Shown here piece by piece: positions 17,923 to 26,218 of a DNA stretch of 64,000 nucleotides (positions are counted from its first letter, which is position 1; the number at the start of each line of letters is the position of its first letter). The notes below the pieces were generated by a model that was not told where the DNA came from, did not search any database, and saw only the letters and a program-made list of their open reading frames with translations. This DNA comes from Persephonella sp. KM09-Lau-8 (GTDB taxonomy: Bacteria > Aquificota > Aquificia > Aquificales > Hydrogenothermaceae), in NCBI RefSeq assembly GCF_000703085.1, contig NZ_JNLL01000001.1, forward strand, positions 930,001 through 994,000. Direction: 5' to 3'. The translations under genes were made by a program, and so were the position numbers.

Positions 17923-18285
17923 ATGAAAATAGCAATGCCTGTAAAACCAAAAGGAGATGATTATGTCCTGTCAACTGCTTATGGGAAAGCCAAATTTTTC
18001 CTAATCTATGATACAGATACACAGGAAAGTAAAATAATTGAAAATACAGCATTAAACGGCAAAGGAATTGCACAGGATTTAGCTGCTGAGCATGTTGACG
18101 TGGTGATTACTAATCATATAGGTGGCGGAGCATATAATGCACTTGTTGAAAAAGGTATAAAGGCTTATTTTACAGAGGATAAAAATCAAAGCTATAAAAA
18201 AATCATTCAAGATTTTCTACAAAATAAACTAAATGAGATTACTTCCCAGAACTTCCATTTAATTCCACAACATCACCATCACTAA
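17923..18285 (+). CDS. NifX/NifB-C-terminal-like (dinitrogenase iron-molybdenum cofactor family) protein
   Basis: The product is 120 residues from the ATG at 17923, chosen because GGAGG lies 6 bases upstream. The upstream in-frame ATG at 17917 touches the ribosome binding site. The fold signature is a single NifX/NafY-type domain: MKIAMP at the start, a central HVDVVITNHIGGGAYNALVEKGI and YFTED. Members bind iron-sulphur or iron-molybdenum precursors, but many small ones occur without nitrogenase and have no settled role. No nif genes are nearby. The protein ends in a natural histidine tail (QHHHH), which could bind metal. Confidence 0.75.
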   Translation: MKIAMPVKPKGDDYVLSTAYGKAKFFLIYDTDTQESKIIENTALNGKGIAQDLAAEHVDVVITNHIGGGAYNALVEKGIKAYFTEDKNQSYKKIIQDFLQNKLNEITSQNFHLIPQHHHH

Positions 18286-18290
18286 AATAA

Positions 18291-18356
18291 AATCCCCCTG
18301 CATTTATAAAAAAATCTAACTAAATTTATGGATATAACCCTTTTTGCAGGGGGATT
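18291..18356 (+). promoter_or_regulatory. long-range 12-bp helix that would sequester the nrdJ ribosome binding site
   Basis: AATCCCCCTGCA at 18291-18302 is perfectly complementary to TGCAGGGGGATT at 18345-18356, with a 42-base loop. The right arm contains the GGGGGA ribosome binding site, 6 bases before the nrdJ ATG at 18360. The helix would hide the site, so folding could control translation. It could alternatively act as an attenuator, though no U tract follows. The loop is far too short for a cobalamin riboswitch. Confidence 0.65.
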
Positions 18357-18359
18357 CTT

Positions 18360-20849
18360 ATGATTCAAAAAATTATAAAAAGAGATGGCAGAGTAGTAGA
18401 CTTTAATCCTGAAAAAATCACAAATGCCATTTTTAAAGCAATGATTTCCGTAGGTGAACCGGACAGAGAACTTGCAGAAAAACTAACAAAAAATGTTATC
18501 AAAAAACTCCAAAAAACCCTAAAAAAGAACCAGATTCCAACAGTTGAACAGGTTCAGGATATTGTTGAACAGGTATTAATTGAAGCAAATCTGGCTAAAG
18601 TGGCAAAAGCATATATACTCTACCGTCAAAAAAGGGCAGAAATCAGAAAAGAAAAACAAAAAATACTGAATAAGGATAAATTAGATGAGATAGATAAAAG
18701 ATTTGATGTGAATGCCTTGAGAGTCCTTGCAGCACGTTATCTTTCAAGAGACAGAGAAGGTAATATAATAGAAAGTCCCAAACAGATGTTTGAAAGGGTA
18801 GCCATAAACACTGCAATACCATCAATCCTCTACGATCCTCAAATTTTTTCTTTAAAAAGACTTCCTAAAAAACAGAAAGATGAAAATATTGATCCGGAAA
18901 AACTTGCAGGGAAGCTCAAAATTGGTCAATACAACCTAAATAAATACCATATTGAATCTCTAATAAGGGTTTATAACAGACTTAATAAAAACAGACACAT
19001 GAAAAAGCCCTTATCCCAGATTATAAAAATGATTCAGGATGGAAAACTTGATAAATATGAAGAAGAAATTAAGGAATACTTTGATATTATGACAAGCAAA
19101 AAATTCATGCCTAATACACCTGTTCTTGTTAATTTTGGTAATCCGCTTGGAATGGGAATGGCCTGTTTTGTTCTGGACATAGAAGATAGCATTGTATCTA
19201 TCATGGAAACATTAAAAAGGGCTGCACTGATTTTTAAAGCTGGAGGAGGTTGTGGATACAACTTTTCCAAGCTCAGACCCAAAGGGGATTATATCAGCAC
19301 AACCCACGGGAGAAGCTCAGGACCCATAGCTTTTATGACTTTATACGATAAAATGACAGATGTTATTAAGCAAGGCGGAGTCCGAAGAGGAGCCAATATG
19401 GGCATCCTTAATTCTGACCACCCTGATATTGAGGAGTTCATAACAGCAAAAAAAGGAAACAAGCAGCTAACTAACTTTAATATATCTGTTTTTGTAAAAG
19501 AGGATTTTTGGGATTATTATGAAAAAAACAAACCTTATCCACTTATAAATCCAAGGGATGGAAAAGTCTGGAAATATGTTAATCCCCGAACACTATTTGA
19601 TATGATTGTTTATCAAGGATGGGAATCAGCTGAACCTGGGCTGTTATTTGATGACAATATCAACAGATACAATCCCCTCATAAAAGCATTTGGCAGAATA
19701 TATGCAACAAATCCCTGTGGAGAAGTGGTTTTATACCCAAATGAAAGCTGTGATTTAGGCTCTCTTAATCTATGGGCTTTTATAAAAGAAGAATACCACG
19801 ACGGAAAAAGGAAAGTTTATTTTGACTGGGAGGACTTCAGAAAAAGCATAAAAATAGCCACAAGATTCTTAGATAATGTCCTTGACGTGAATAAATACCC
19901 TTTTCCAGAAATAGAAAAAATGACTCTAAAAAACAGAAAAATAGGTCTTGGAATTATGGGTCTTGCAGATATGCTTTTTGAACTTGAAATTCCGTATAAC
20001 AGCGAAGAAGGTAGAGAATGGATGGAAAAAGTGATGGAATACGTTAATTACTACTCCAAAGAAGAATCTATAGAAAGGGCAAAAAAAAGGGGTAAATTTC
20101 CAACATACAGAAAAAGCTTTTACCCTGAAGGAAAAATGCCAATAAAAGGATTTGAGGAAAGAGACAGCTGGAATCTGGACTGGGATAAACTGGTCAAAAA
20201 AATAAAAAAACACGGCCTTAGAAATACATTTACCACGGTTGTTGCCCCAACAGGTTCAATAAGCATGATAGCCGGAACATCCTCAGGAATAGAACCTGTA
20301 TTTAGCCTTGTATACGAGAAAAAAGTTAGTCTGGGAACATTTTATTATGTTGACCCTGTTTTTGAAAAAATAATGGAAAAGGAAGGCCTATATGATGATA
20401 ATCTGCTAAAAGATGTTTCAGCCAATGAAGGAAGTATACAGCAGATAAAATATATACCGGACAAATGGAAAAAAATATTTGTTACTGCCCTTGATATCTC
20501 AGCAGAAGACCACGTCAGAGCCCTTGCTGCAATCCAGAAATGGACAGATTCCTCTGTATCAAAAACAATAAACTTCCCAGAACACGCAACAGTTGAAGAT
20601 ATGAGAAAAGCCTACTTGCTTGCACATTCCCTTGGCTGCAAAGGATTAACCGTTTATAGATATAAATCAATAAAAAGTGTCTACATCCCTGGTGAAGAAA
20701 AAGAGGAAAAACCCAAATCTGTTAAAATAGAAGAAACCAAAGGAAATGAAGAAAAAATAGAAAAATGCCCTATATGTGGCACACCATTGATTAAATCTGA
20801 AGGATGTAAAAAATGTCCAGTATGTGGATGGAGTGTGTGTGAGCTATGA
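18360..20849 (+). CDS. nrdJ: adenosylcobalamin-dependent (class II) ribonucleoside reductase
   Basis: The 829-residue protein has an N-terminal ATP-cone (1-90, starting IIKRDGRVVDFNPEKI), then the ten-stranded barrel of class II reductases with GGGCGYNFSKLRP, NPCGE and TSSGIEP motifs, and a C-terminal zinc-ribbon-like tail with CxxC pairs (CPICGTPL, CKKCPVCGWSVC). Candidate catalytic cysteines are C269 (redox), C453 in NPCGE (thiyl radical) and C464 (redox). It converts ribonucleotides to deoxyribonucleotides using adenosylcobalamin and needs no oxygen, fitting a low-oxygen thermophile. The GGGGGA ribosome binding site lies in a potential long-range helix. The stop overlaps the ATG of the cobalamin adenosyltransferase gene, so cofactor supply and use are coupled. 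Confidence 0.93.
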   Translation: MIQKIIKRDGRVVDFNPEKITNAIFKAMISVGEPDRELAEKLTKNVIKKLQKTLKKNQIPTVEQVQDIVEQVLIEANLAKVAKAYILYRQKRAEIRKEKQKILNKDKLDEIDKRFDVNALRVLAARYLSRDREGNIIESPKQMFERVAINTAIPSILYDPQIFSLKRLPKKQKDENIDPEKLAGKLKIGQYNLNKYHIESLIRVYNRLNKNRHMKKPLSQIIKMIQDGKLDKYEEEIKEYFDIMTSKKFMPNTPVLVNFGNPLGMGMACFVLDIEDSIVSIMETLKRAALIFKAGGGCGYNFSKLRPKGDYISTTHGRSSGPIAFMTLYDKMTDVIKQGGVRRGANMGILNSDHPDIEEFITAKKGNKQLTNFNISVFVKEDFWDYYEKNKPYPLINPRDGKVWKYVNPRTLFDMIVYQGWESAEPGLLFDDNINRYNPLIKAFGRIYATNPCGEVVLYPNESCDLGSLNLWAFIKEEYHDGKRKVYFDWEDFRKSIKIATRFLDNVLDVNKYPFPEIEKMTLKNRKIGLGIMGLADMLFELEIPYNSEEGREWMEKVMEYVNYYSKEESIERAKKRGKFPTYRKSFYPEGKMPIKGFEERDSWNLDWDKLVKKIKKHGLRNTFTTVVAPTGSISMIAGTSSGIEPVFSLVYEKKVSLGTFYYVDPVFEKIMEKEGLYDDNLLKDVSANEGSIQQIKYIPDKWKKIFVTALDISAEDHVRALAAIQKWTDSSVSKTINFPEHATVEDMRKAYLLAHSLGCKGLTVYRYKSIKSVYIPGEEKEEKPKSVKIEETKGNEEKIEKCPICGTPLIKSEGCKKCPVCGWSVCEL

Positions 20850-21400
20850 TTTATATATTTACAGGAAACGGAAAAGGCAAAACCACAGCAGCTATTGGAA
20901 CAGGTATTAGAGCCGTTGGAGCAGGTTACCGAGTTTTAATGGTTCAATTTATGAAAGTAAAAGAACTTTCATCAGAATACAATGTTCTGAGCAAACTGGA
21001 AAATTTTGATATAGAAAGTTTCGGCAGAAAAGGATTTTACCTTCCACAAGAAGAACTGGAAAAAAATCCTGAGCTTAAAGAAAAAGGGTTCAAACCCTTC
21101 TCAAAAATAGATTATCAAATGGCAAATGATGGAATAGAATTTGTGATTAATGCAGTGATAAATCAAACCTATGATGTAATTATAATGGACGAACTCTGCG
21201 TGGCTTTAAACTACAAACTAATAGAAGAAAACAGAATTAAAAACTTCCTGAAAGAATACAAAAAGGATTTCCATTTTATAATCACCGGCAGATACTGCCC
21301 TGACTGGCTTATGGAAATAGCAGACCTGATCACAGAGATGAAAGAAATAAAACATCCTTTCCACAAAGGCATCCCCGCCCAAAAAGGCCTTGATTATTGA
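20846..21400 (+). CDS. cobO: cob(I)alamin / cob(I)yrinic acid a,c-diamide adenosyltransferase, CobO/BtuR type
   Basis: This 184-residue protein has the N-terminal P-loop GNGKGKTTAAIGTG and the CobA/CobO motifs IIMDELCVAL and HFIITGRYCPDWL, ending in the typical KGIPAQKGLDY. The family transfers the 5'-deoxyadenosyl group of ATP to reduced cobalt, making adenosylcobalamin, the cofactor of the enzyme encoded just upstream. ATGA overlap with nrdJ makes this a functional operon. Its activity could serve salvage or the late steps of synthesis. No other cobalamin genes are in the window. Confidence 0.93.
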   Translation: MIYIFTGNGKGKTTAAIGTGIRAVGAGYRVLMVQFMKVKELSSEYNVLSKLENFDIESFGRKGFYLPQEELEKNPELKEKGFKPFSKIDYQMANDGIEFVINAVINQTYDVIIMDELCVALNYKLIEENRIKNFLKEYKKDFHFIITGRYCPDWLMEIADLITEMKEIKHPFHKGIPAQKGLDY

Positions 21401-21452
21401 TTTTATGATTTTTTGTATAGAGTAAATTTTTCGTTAGATATAAATTTAAAGT

Positions 21453-23255
21453 ATGAAAAGATATCTGATTTTTTTACTTTTTATCCCCATAGCTTTTGGG
21501 TCGGAGATTAGATGGTTTTCCTTTGAGGAAGGATTAAAAAAGGCAAAGCAGGAAAATAAGCTTATATTGATGGACATCTATGCCCAGTGGTGCCACTGGT
21601 GTAATGTGATAGAAAATACAACTTACAGAGACCCAAGGGTTATCAAACTTATTGAAAAATACTATATACCTGTCAGAGTTGATGCAGAAAAAAGACCTGA
21701 GATTAATAAAAAATACAATCAGGGTGGTCTTCCATCAACATTAATACTGGACAAAAACGGGAATATCGTATGGGGTGGTATCTATGTATCCCCTGATGAG
21801 ATGGTTAATCTGCTGAATTATTTCAGAACATTATCTCCTCAAGAAATACAGGAACTTGTAAAAGAAAATCAAAAACGAATACAGCGGCATCAAAAAAGAT
21901 TTTTGAAAAAAACCCGTCCTAAAGAACCATCCCAGAAATATATTAAAAAAACCTTTAAATCTGTAAAGCTAAGATTTGACTGGGACAACGGCGGATTTTA
22001 CGGCCATCCTAAATTCCCTGAAGAAGAACTTCCACATTTTTTGATGCTTTATTCTTTATTTTTCAACAACAACGAAGCCCAAAAAATGCTGGACAGAACC
22101 CTTGAAGGATATATGAAACTTATAGACCCTGTAGAAGGGGGAGTTTATAGGTATAGCGTAAATGAATTCTGGACAGAGCCCCATTACGAAAAGCTCCTGA
22201 AAGACCAGGCAGACCTGTCAACAATGTTTCTTAATGCTTATGCTCTAACACTGAATAAAAAATATCTAAAAGCTGCACTTTCCCTTGTGGATTTTGCTAT
22301 AAACAGACTTTATGACACTAAAACAGGCTTTTTTTATAACTCTCAGGGTGCAGATATTATAGATGAACACGGCACACTGCTAATGACAGGGGAGGAATAT
22401 TTTGTTTTAGACAAAGAAGAAAGAGAAGAAGCTATTAAAAAACTGGGCTATGCACCAAATATTGAAAAAGTTGTGTATTTTAGAACAAATGCCCTTATAT
22501 CACAGGCTTTATTTTATGCCTATGCATTCACAAAAAACCCAAAATATCTGAATATAGCTGAAGAAGTCCTTAAAAATATTCTTGAAAAAGGCTGGACTGG
22601 AAAAGGAATTATATATTCTCTTGAAATTAAAAAATACTTTCTTAACTCCAATGTATATACATTGGAAGCCCTTTTAACCGCATACCAGATAACAGGCAAT
22701 AAACAGTATCTAAAAAAGGCAAAGGAGTTATTTGAAATACTTGATAAATATTACTTTTCAAAAAAAATAAATCTTTTCGCAGATATGGCAGATGTAGGTC
22801 TAAACTATAACAGAATTTCATTTATTGATGACATAGTAGCCTTAAATAGACGACTATCTATAGCCCTTTATCAGCTTACTATGTTTACCGGAAATATGGA
22901 CTACCGAGATAAATACAAAAAAATAATTTCTCATTTACCATCTAACATAAATCTGAATACTGCAATTGGATTTATGCTGGAGCTTTATCCACCGACTATT
23001 GTTCATATAATCGGCGATATAAAAGACAAAGATAGATTTGTTTTATCCTCTTTTACGGTTTTTCCTTACTGGAATTACACCCAGTTTATAGATAAAAATG
23101 ATAAAGAACTACTATCAAGATTAGAATATCCAGCTAAGAAAGAAACAATAGCATATTTGTGTAATATAGATACCTGTTTCTTTGAGATTGAAAAATCTGA
23201 AGATATAAGAAAGCAAATTTTCAGGGTATTTTCCAGCTATAAAAACTTATTTTAA
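21453..23255 (+). CDS. exported thioredoxin-domain protein, DUF255/YyaL-like
   Basis: The 600-residue protein has an N-terminal hydrophobic signal (1-16, MKRYLIFLLFIPIAFG), a thioredoxin-like domain with C47-H-W-C50 and a cis-proline segment (GGLPSTLI), then a long alpha/alpha-barrel-like region (about 150-600) with N-acyl-glucosamine-epimerase-like character. This is the YyaL/SSP411 layout, though those proteins are usually cytoplasmic and slightly longer. The signal peptide suggests a periplasmic role, perhaps redox control, but the function of the family is unsettled. The gene is convergent with pgsA and overlaps it by 9 bases. Confidence 0.75.
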   Translation: MKRYLIFLLFIPIAFGSEIRWFSFEEGLKKAKQENKLILMDIYAQWCHWCNVIENTTYRDPRVIKLIEKYYIPVRVDAEKRPEINKKYNQGGLPSTLILDKNGNIVWGGIYVSPDEMVNLLNYFRTLSPQEIQELVKENQKRIQRHQKRFLKKTRPKEPSQKYIKKTFKSVKLRFDWDNGGFYGHPKFPEEELPHFLMLYSLFFNNNEAQKMLDRTLEGYMKLIDPVEGGVYRYSVNEFWTEPHYEKLLKDQADLSTMFLNAYALTLNKKYLKAALSLVDFAINRLYDTKTGFFYNSQGADIIDEHGTLLMTGEEYFVLDKEEREEAIKKLGYAPNIEKVVYFRTNALISQALFYAYAFTKNPKYLNIAEEVLKNILEKGWTGKGIIYSLEIKKYFLNSNVYTLEALLTAYQITGNKQYLKKAKELFEILDKYYFSKKINLFADMADVGLNYNRISFIDDIVALNRRLSIALYQLTMFTGNMDYRDKYKKIISHLPSNINLNTAIGFMLELYPPTIVHIIGDIKDKDRFVLSSFTVFPYWNYTQFIDKNDKELLSRLEYPAKKETIAYLCNIDTCFFEIEKSEDIRKQIFRVFSSYKNLF

Positions 23256-23780
23256 ATTCTGAATTCCATCATAGGTATACGTAATAGTTGAAAGTACCGT
23301 AAAAAATGCAGCAGTGTATATACAACATTTCACCGCAAGTTCAGGAATCTGGATAATGTTTGCCACCAGCACGACCACAACAGAAAGAATCTGGAAAAAA
23401 GTTGTTGCTTTACCAAAAATAGAAGGCCTGACATCCAGATATCCCTTTAGAAAATATATCAAAGCACTGCCAAGAAGGATATAAACATCTCTGCTAATCA
23501 CAATAACCACAAACCAGTAAGGAAATTTAACAGACAGGTCAGAGGTATATATAAAAACAAAACTACTTATTAATAAGGCTTTATCTGCAATAGGGTCTAA
23601 GATTTTTCCAAGTGTGGTTATCTGGTTAAACTTTCTTGCCACAAAGCCATCAAGGGCATCTGTTAATCCAGCTATTATAAAAACAATCAAAGCATGTAGA
23701 GGTTTTCCATAGCCTAAGAATATTATAAAAACAGGGATAAGAAATATTCTTAAAACAGTTATGTAGTTTGCAATGCTCAA
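23247..23780 (-). CDS. pgsA: CDP-alcohol phosphatidyltransferase (phosphatidylglycerophosphate synthase type)
   Basis: The protein has 177 residues and about five membrane segments. The family motif D41xxDG45xxAR49...G58xxxD62xxxD66 is intact (DALDGFVARK, GKILDPIADKA). It catalyses transfer of a phosphatidyl group from CDP-diacylglycerol, most likely to glycerol 3-phosphate, at the inner membrane. The start is a TTG at 23780 behind AGGAAAATAAA. It follows the heptose adenylyltransferase gene with one base between stop and start, so both belong to an envelope operon. Confidence 0.85.
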   Translation of the reverse strand: MSIANYITVLRIFLIPVFIIFLGYGKPLHALIVFIIAGLTDALDGFVARKFNQITTLGKILDPIADKALLISSFVFIYTSDLSVKFPYWFVVIVISRDVYILLGSALIYFLKGYLDVRPSIFGKATTFFQILSVVVVLVANIIQIPELAVKCCIYTAAFFTVLSTITYTYDGIQNLK

Positions 23781-23781
23781 T

Positions 23782-24237
23782 TTATTTTCCTGATTTTCTT
23801 GCTTTTTCTATTATTTTAGTTGTGGAAATATCATACACAAAATCTATGGTTTTAACTTCTCCACCGTAGGATTTAACAAAATCCGCACCAACAATATTTT
23901 CTATACTCCAGTCTCCTCCTTTTACCAGCACATTGGGCTTTATCTCTTTTATAAGTCTTTCTGGTGTATCTTCTTCAAAAATAATAACTAAATCAACAGG
24001 TTTTAATGCTTCTAAAACCCTTTTCCTGTGTTCCTGAATATTCACAGGCCTATCTTTTCCTTTTATTCTTCTGATGGATTCATCACTATTCAGCCCTACC
24101 ACAAGCACATCTCCAAGGGCTTTTGCCTTTTCCAGATAATCAACATGGCCGGCATGGATAATATCAAAGCAACCATTGGTAAAAACTATCTTTTTACCTT
24201 CCTTTTTCCACTGGTTTATAATTTCCATATAGTCCAT
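23782..24237 (-). CDS. rfaE2: D-glycero-beta-D-manno-heptose 1-phosphate adenylyltransferase (RfaE2/HldE C-terminal type)
   Basis: This 151-residue cytidylyltransferase-fold protein has the nucleotide-binding motif H28-A-G-H31 (FDIIHAGH), [13 protein letters not shown], and the C-terminal ISTTKII signature typical of HldE-type enzymes. It activates heptose 1-phosphate to ADP-heptose for lipopolysaccharide core synthesis. It is a stand-alone second domain, so the kinase half must be elsewhere. It sits between a small membrane protein gene and pgsA, all on the minus strand with almost no gaps. Confidence 0.88.
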   Translation of the reverse strand: MDYMEIINQWKKEGKKIVFTNGCFDIIHAGHVDYLEKAKALGDVLVVGLNSDESIRRIKGKDRPVNIQEHRKRVLEALKPVDLVIIFEEDTPERLIKEIKPNVLVKGGDWSIENIVGADFVKSYGGEVKTIDFVYDISTTKIIEKARKSGK

Positions 24238-24615
24238 TTATTTTCCCTCTACAGCTTTTTTGGTAGGTAAGAGCAGCAAATAGCCCAGTAAAAAAACAGG
24301 ATATGAGATAACAAGATAAATACTATTACTTTTTATGAGTGAGTATATAAAACCTATAATCAACGGAATTTCTCCAAAAATTAGCATCACAAAATAGAAG
24401 TTTTTTTCGTATATATATCTAACCTGTTTAATGAAAAATATAGCTGCCGGTACCAGAGAAATAATTCCAAGCACAACATAATCCAGTGATGAAAACTCAA
24501 CAGGCTGGATATTTCTCCCTTTAAAAATAATTATCAACAAAGCAATATAAAATAAAGAAAAATACAAAGAAGCAAAATAAAATCGCCTTAGTTGAAAGAG
24601 CTTTTCTGACATCAT
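24238..24615 (-). CDS. hypothetical four-span membrane protein
   Basis: A 125-residue hydrophobic protein with four apparent membrane segments (about 12-31, 44-62, 74-92 and 96-115). It has no motif I recognise. The gene starts in a 4-base overlap with the ModE-like gene end and abuts rfaE2, so it lies within the minus-strand operon running from the prepilin peptidase to pgsA. No function is proposed. Confidence 0.5.
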   Translation of the reverse strand: MMSEKLFQLRRFYFASLYFSLFYIALLIIIFKGRNIQPVEFSSLDYVVLGIISLVPAAIFFIKQVRYIYEKNFYFVMLIFGEIPLIIGFIYSLIKSNSIYLVISYPVFLLGYLLLLPTKKAVEGK

Positions 24616-24941
24616 TTTGACAACTTTTTAGCTAATTTTTCAAATTCTTTGTTTATTTTTTCAAATTCAGAAAGGAGTTTTTTAGCCTCAGTTGTTAGCT
24701 GAGTTCCACCACCACCTTTGCCGCCTCTCTGGGTTTCCACCAGTTTTATCCCAAGTCTGTTTTCCATTGTTTTTAAAAAACTCCACGCTTTTTTGTAGGA
24801 CATACCAACAGCCTTAGCTGCCTTTGAAATTGAACCGGTTTTTTCTATTTCCCTGAGAAGTTTATCCCGTCCCAGTCCCATAACAATATCCTTATCCTTT
24901 TCAAGCCATATCTTGTATCTAATTTTATATCCTTTTGCCAT
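24612..24941 (-). CDS. ModE-type winged helix-turn-helix protein (DNA-binding domain only)
   Basis: The 109-residue protein resembles the N-terminal LysR-type wHTH domain of ModE: RDKLLREIEKTGSISKAAKAVGMSYKKAWSF is the helix-turn-helix region (about 26-56), followed by a Gly-rich wing (RGGKGGGGTQLT) and a C-terminal helix that likely dimerises. It lacks the molybdate-binding TOBE/MOP domains, so it probably does not sense molybdate alone. Short stand-alone members are common. Its ATG abuts the stop of the prepilin peptidase gene. Its target is unknown. Confidence 0.8.
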   Translation of the reverse strand: MAKGYKIRYKIWLEKDKDIVMGLGRDKLLREIEKTGSISKAAKAVGMSYKKAWSFLKTMENRLGIKLVETQRGGKGGGGTQLTTEAKKLLSEFEKINKEFEKLAKKLSK

Positions 24942-25724
24942 CTATCCACCAAAATACCAGCTTTTTATATTTTCACCAAAAAACAGATAAATCACAGCTG
25001 CAAAGGCAAGAAACGGCCCAAAAGGGATTTCAAACCTACCTTTATCCTCACTTTTTGAAAAATAAGCCCCTAAAATCCCAACAACGGCACCAAGTAAAGA
25101 GCCAAAAAATATTGTAAACAAAGAACCAAACCAGCCTATATATGTTCCTACAAAGGCCATCATTTTAACATCACCCATCCCAAGACCTTCAATTCCCCTA
25201 AACTTCAGGTAAAAATAAGCTATACCAAATAAAAATCCTGCTCCGACAGCAGCACCAATTAATACATCTATCCAGCTAAAATCCGTTCTAAAAAACGAAT
25301 AAATCAGTCCAGAAACAGCCCCTATAAAATTAATCTCATCTGGAATAATTTTAAAATCAATATCTATAAATGTAATGGCTATCATTAGCGCCAGAAATAG
25401 AAAAACAAAGATATAATCAATAGAAAGGCCTGTTTTCCAGAGAGCTGCCATAGAAGCAATACCTGTCAAAATTTCAACAAATGGATACCTGAGACTAATC
25501 TTACTTCCACAATGTCTGCACCTGCCTTTCAGTATCAGATAAGATAGCACAGGTATATTGTCATACCATTTTATTTTCTGACCACAGCTTGGACAGAAAG
25601 AAAATGCTGGACTGGCAACAGACTTACCCCTTGGCAGTCTGTATATAACCACATTCAAAAAACTCCCCACAATAAGACCAAAAATAAAAGCAGTAAACAG
25701 ATAAAAATAAAATAGATTTTCCAT
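24942..25724 (-). CDS. pilD: type 4 prepilin leader peptidase / N-methyltransferase
   Basis: This 260-residue multi-span protein has the N-terminal methyltransferase domain with a four-cysteine zinc-like site (CPSCGQ and CRHCGS) and conserved RLPRG and YPFVE segments. The peptidase aspartates lie in FIDIDFKIIPD and GMGDVK. It cleaves and N-methylates type IV pilins or type II secretion pseudopilins at the inner membrane. No pilus genes are near, so its substrates are encoded elsewhere. It lies second in the minus-strand run that starts at 26056. Confidence 0.93.
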   Translation of the reverse strand: MENLFYFYLFTAFIFGLIVGSFLNVVIYRLPRGKSVASPAFSFCPSCGQKIKWYDNIPVLSYLILKGRCRHCGSKISLRYPFVEILTGIASMAALWKTGLSIDYIFVFLFLALMIAITFIDIDFKIIPDEINFIGAVSGLIYSFFRTDFSWIDVLIGAAVGAGFLFGIAYFYLKFRGIEGLGMGDVKMMAFVGTYIGWFGSLFTIFFGSLLGAVVGILGAYFSKSEDKGRFEIPFGPFLAFAAVIYLFFGENIKSWYFGG

Positions 25725-25726
25725 TT

Positions 25727-26056
25727 TTATTTATTTTCTAAATTATTTTCTTCCTGAGATAACCTTTCGGCCTCTTCCTCAACTTCCTTTTTAAGTTGTG
25801 TTCCCACTTTCACAAGGAAATATATCTGAAATGTAGTAAAACCAACCATAACAGAAATTATTCCCCCGATACCAGCGAGACTTCCGATTAAAACAGCAAT
25901 AACTGGTATAGGTAGTCTGATTATCATACTTCTGAGAACTTTTCCTTTATCGGTGCCAAAATTATTTATACTCTTAAACAGGTGTGTAAAATAAAAAAAT
26001 CCTGCAACAAGCCCTAAAATAAAAAGTGGAAAATAAAAAAGAACCTCTACTGACAT
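25727..26056 (-). CDS. small membrane protein, possibly AtpR/ATP-synthase-subunit-I-like
   Basis: The product is 109 residues from ATG 26056, chosen because GGAGAGG lies directly upstream. A TTG at 26086 in the same frame lacks this support. It has about three membrane segments and an acidic C-terminal tail (EVEEEAERLSQEENN). The pattern FFYFTHLFKSI...RSMIIRLPIP...GFTTFQIYFLV resembles small N-ATPase AtpR or ATP synthase I proteins, but no atp genes are here, so this is a weak assignment. It is the first gene of the pilD operon. Confidence 0.45.
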   Translation of the reverse strand: MSVEVLFYFPLFILGLVAGFFYFTHLFKSINNFGTDKGKVLRSMIIRLPIPVIAVLIGSLAGIGGIISVMVGFTTFQIYFLVKVGTQLKKEVEEEAERLSQEENNLENK

Positions 26057-26167
26057 AAACCTCTCCAGTCTGGAATAACTGGCCAATATTCTATCATATC
26101 AGAAGGTATAAATCCTATTTTCTATTGGAAATACTCAAAAAGCAGGCATAACTTATAAAAGCAGGTT

Positions 26168-26190
26168 TTTTACAAAAATTTTTTGTAAAA
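26168..26190. promoter_or_regulatory. A/T-rich palindrome upstream of dksA-like gene
   Basis: TTTTACAAAAA and TTTTTGTAAAA flank a single base, an almost perfect 23-base palindrome about 28 bases upstream of the dksA-type start, in the divergent region shared with the gene starting at 26056. It lies where an operator overlapping a promoter would sit. A regulator site is likelier than a terminator because both neighbours point away from it. Confidence 0.4.
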
Positions 26191-26218
26191 TAACATTAAT
26201 AAGATAAGGAGGGCAAAA

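Noticed and set aside
18268-18285. HHHH at the end of the NifX-like protein as a cloning tag
   Set aside because: The sequence is in a natural genomic context with native codons and flanks and no vector features.
18291-18356. Cobalamin riboswitch before nrdJ
   Set aside because: The space is only about 75 bases and no B12-box-like sequence was seen; only the long-range helix is supported.
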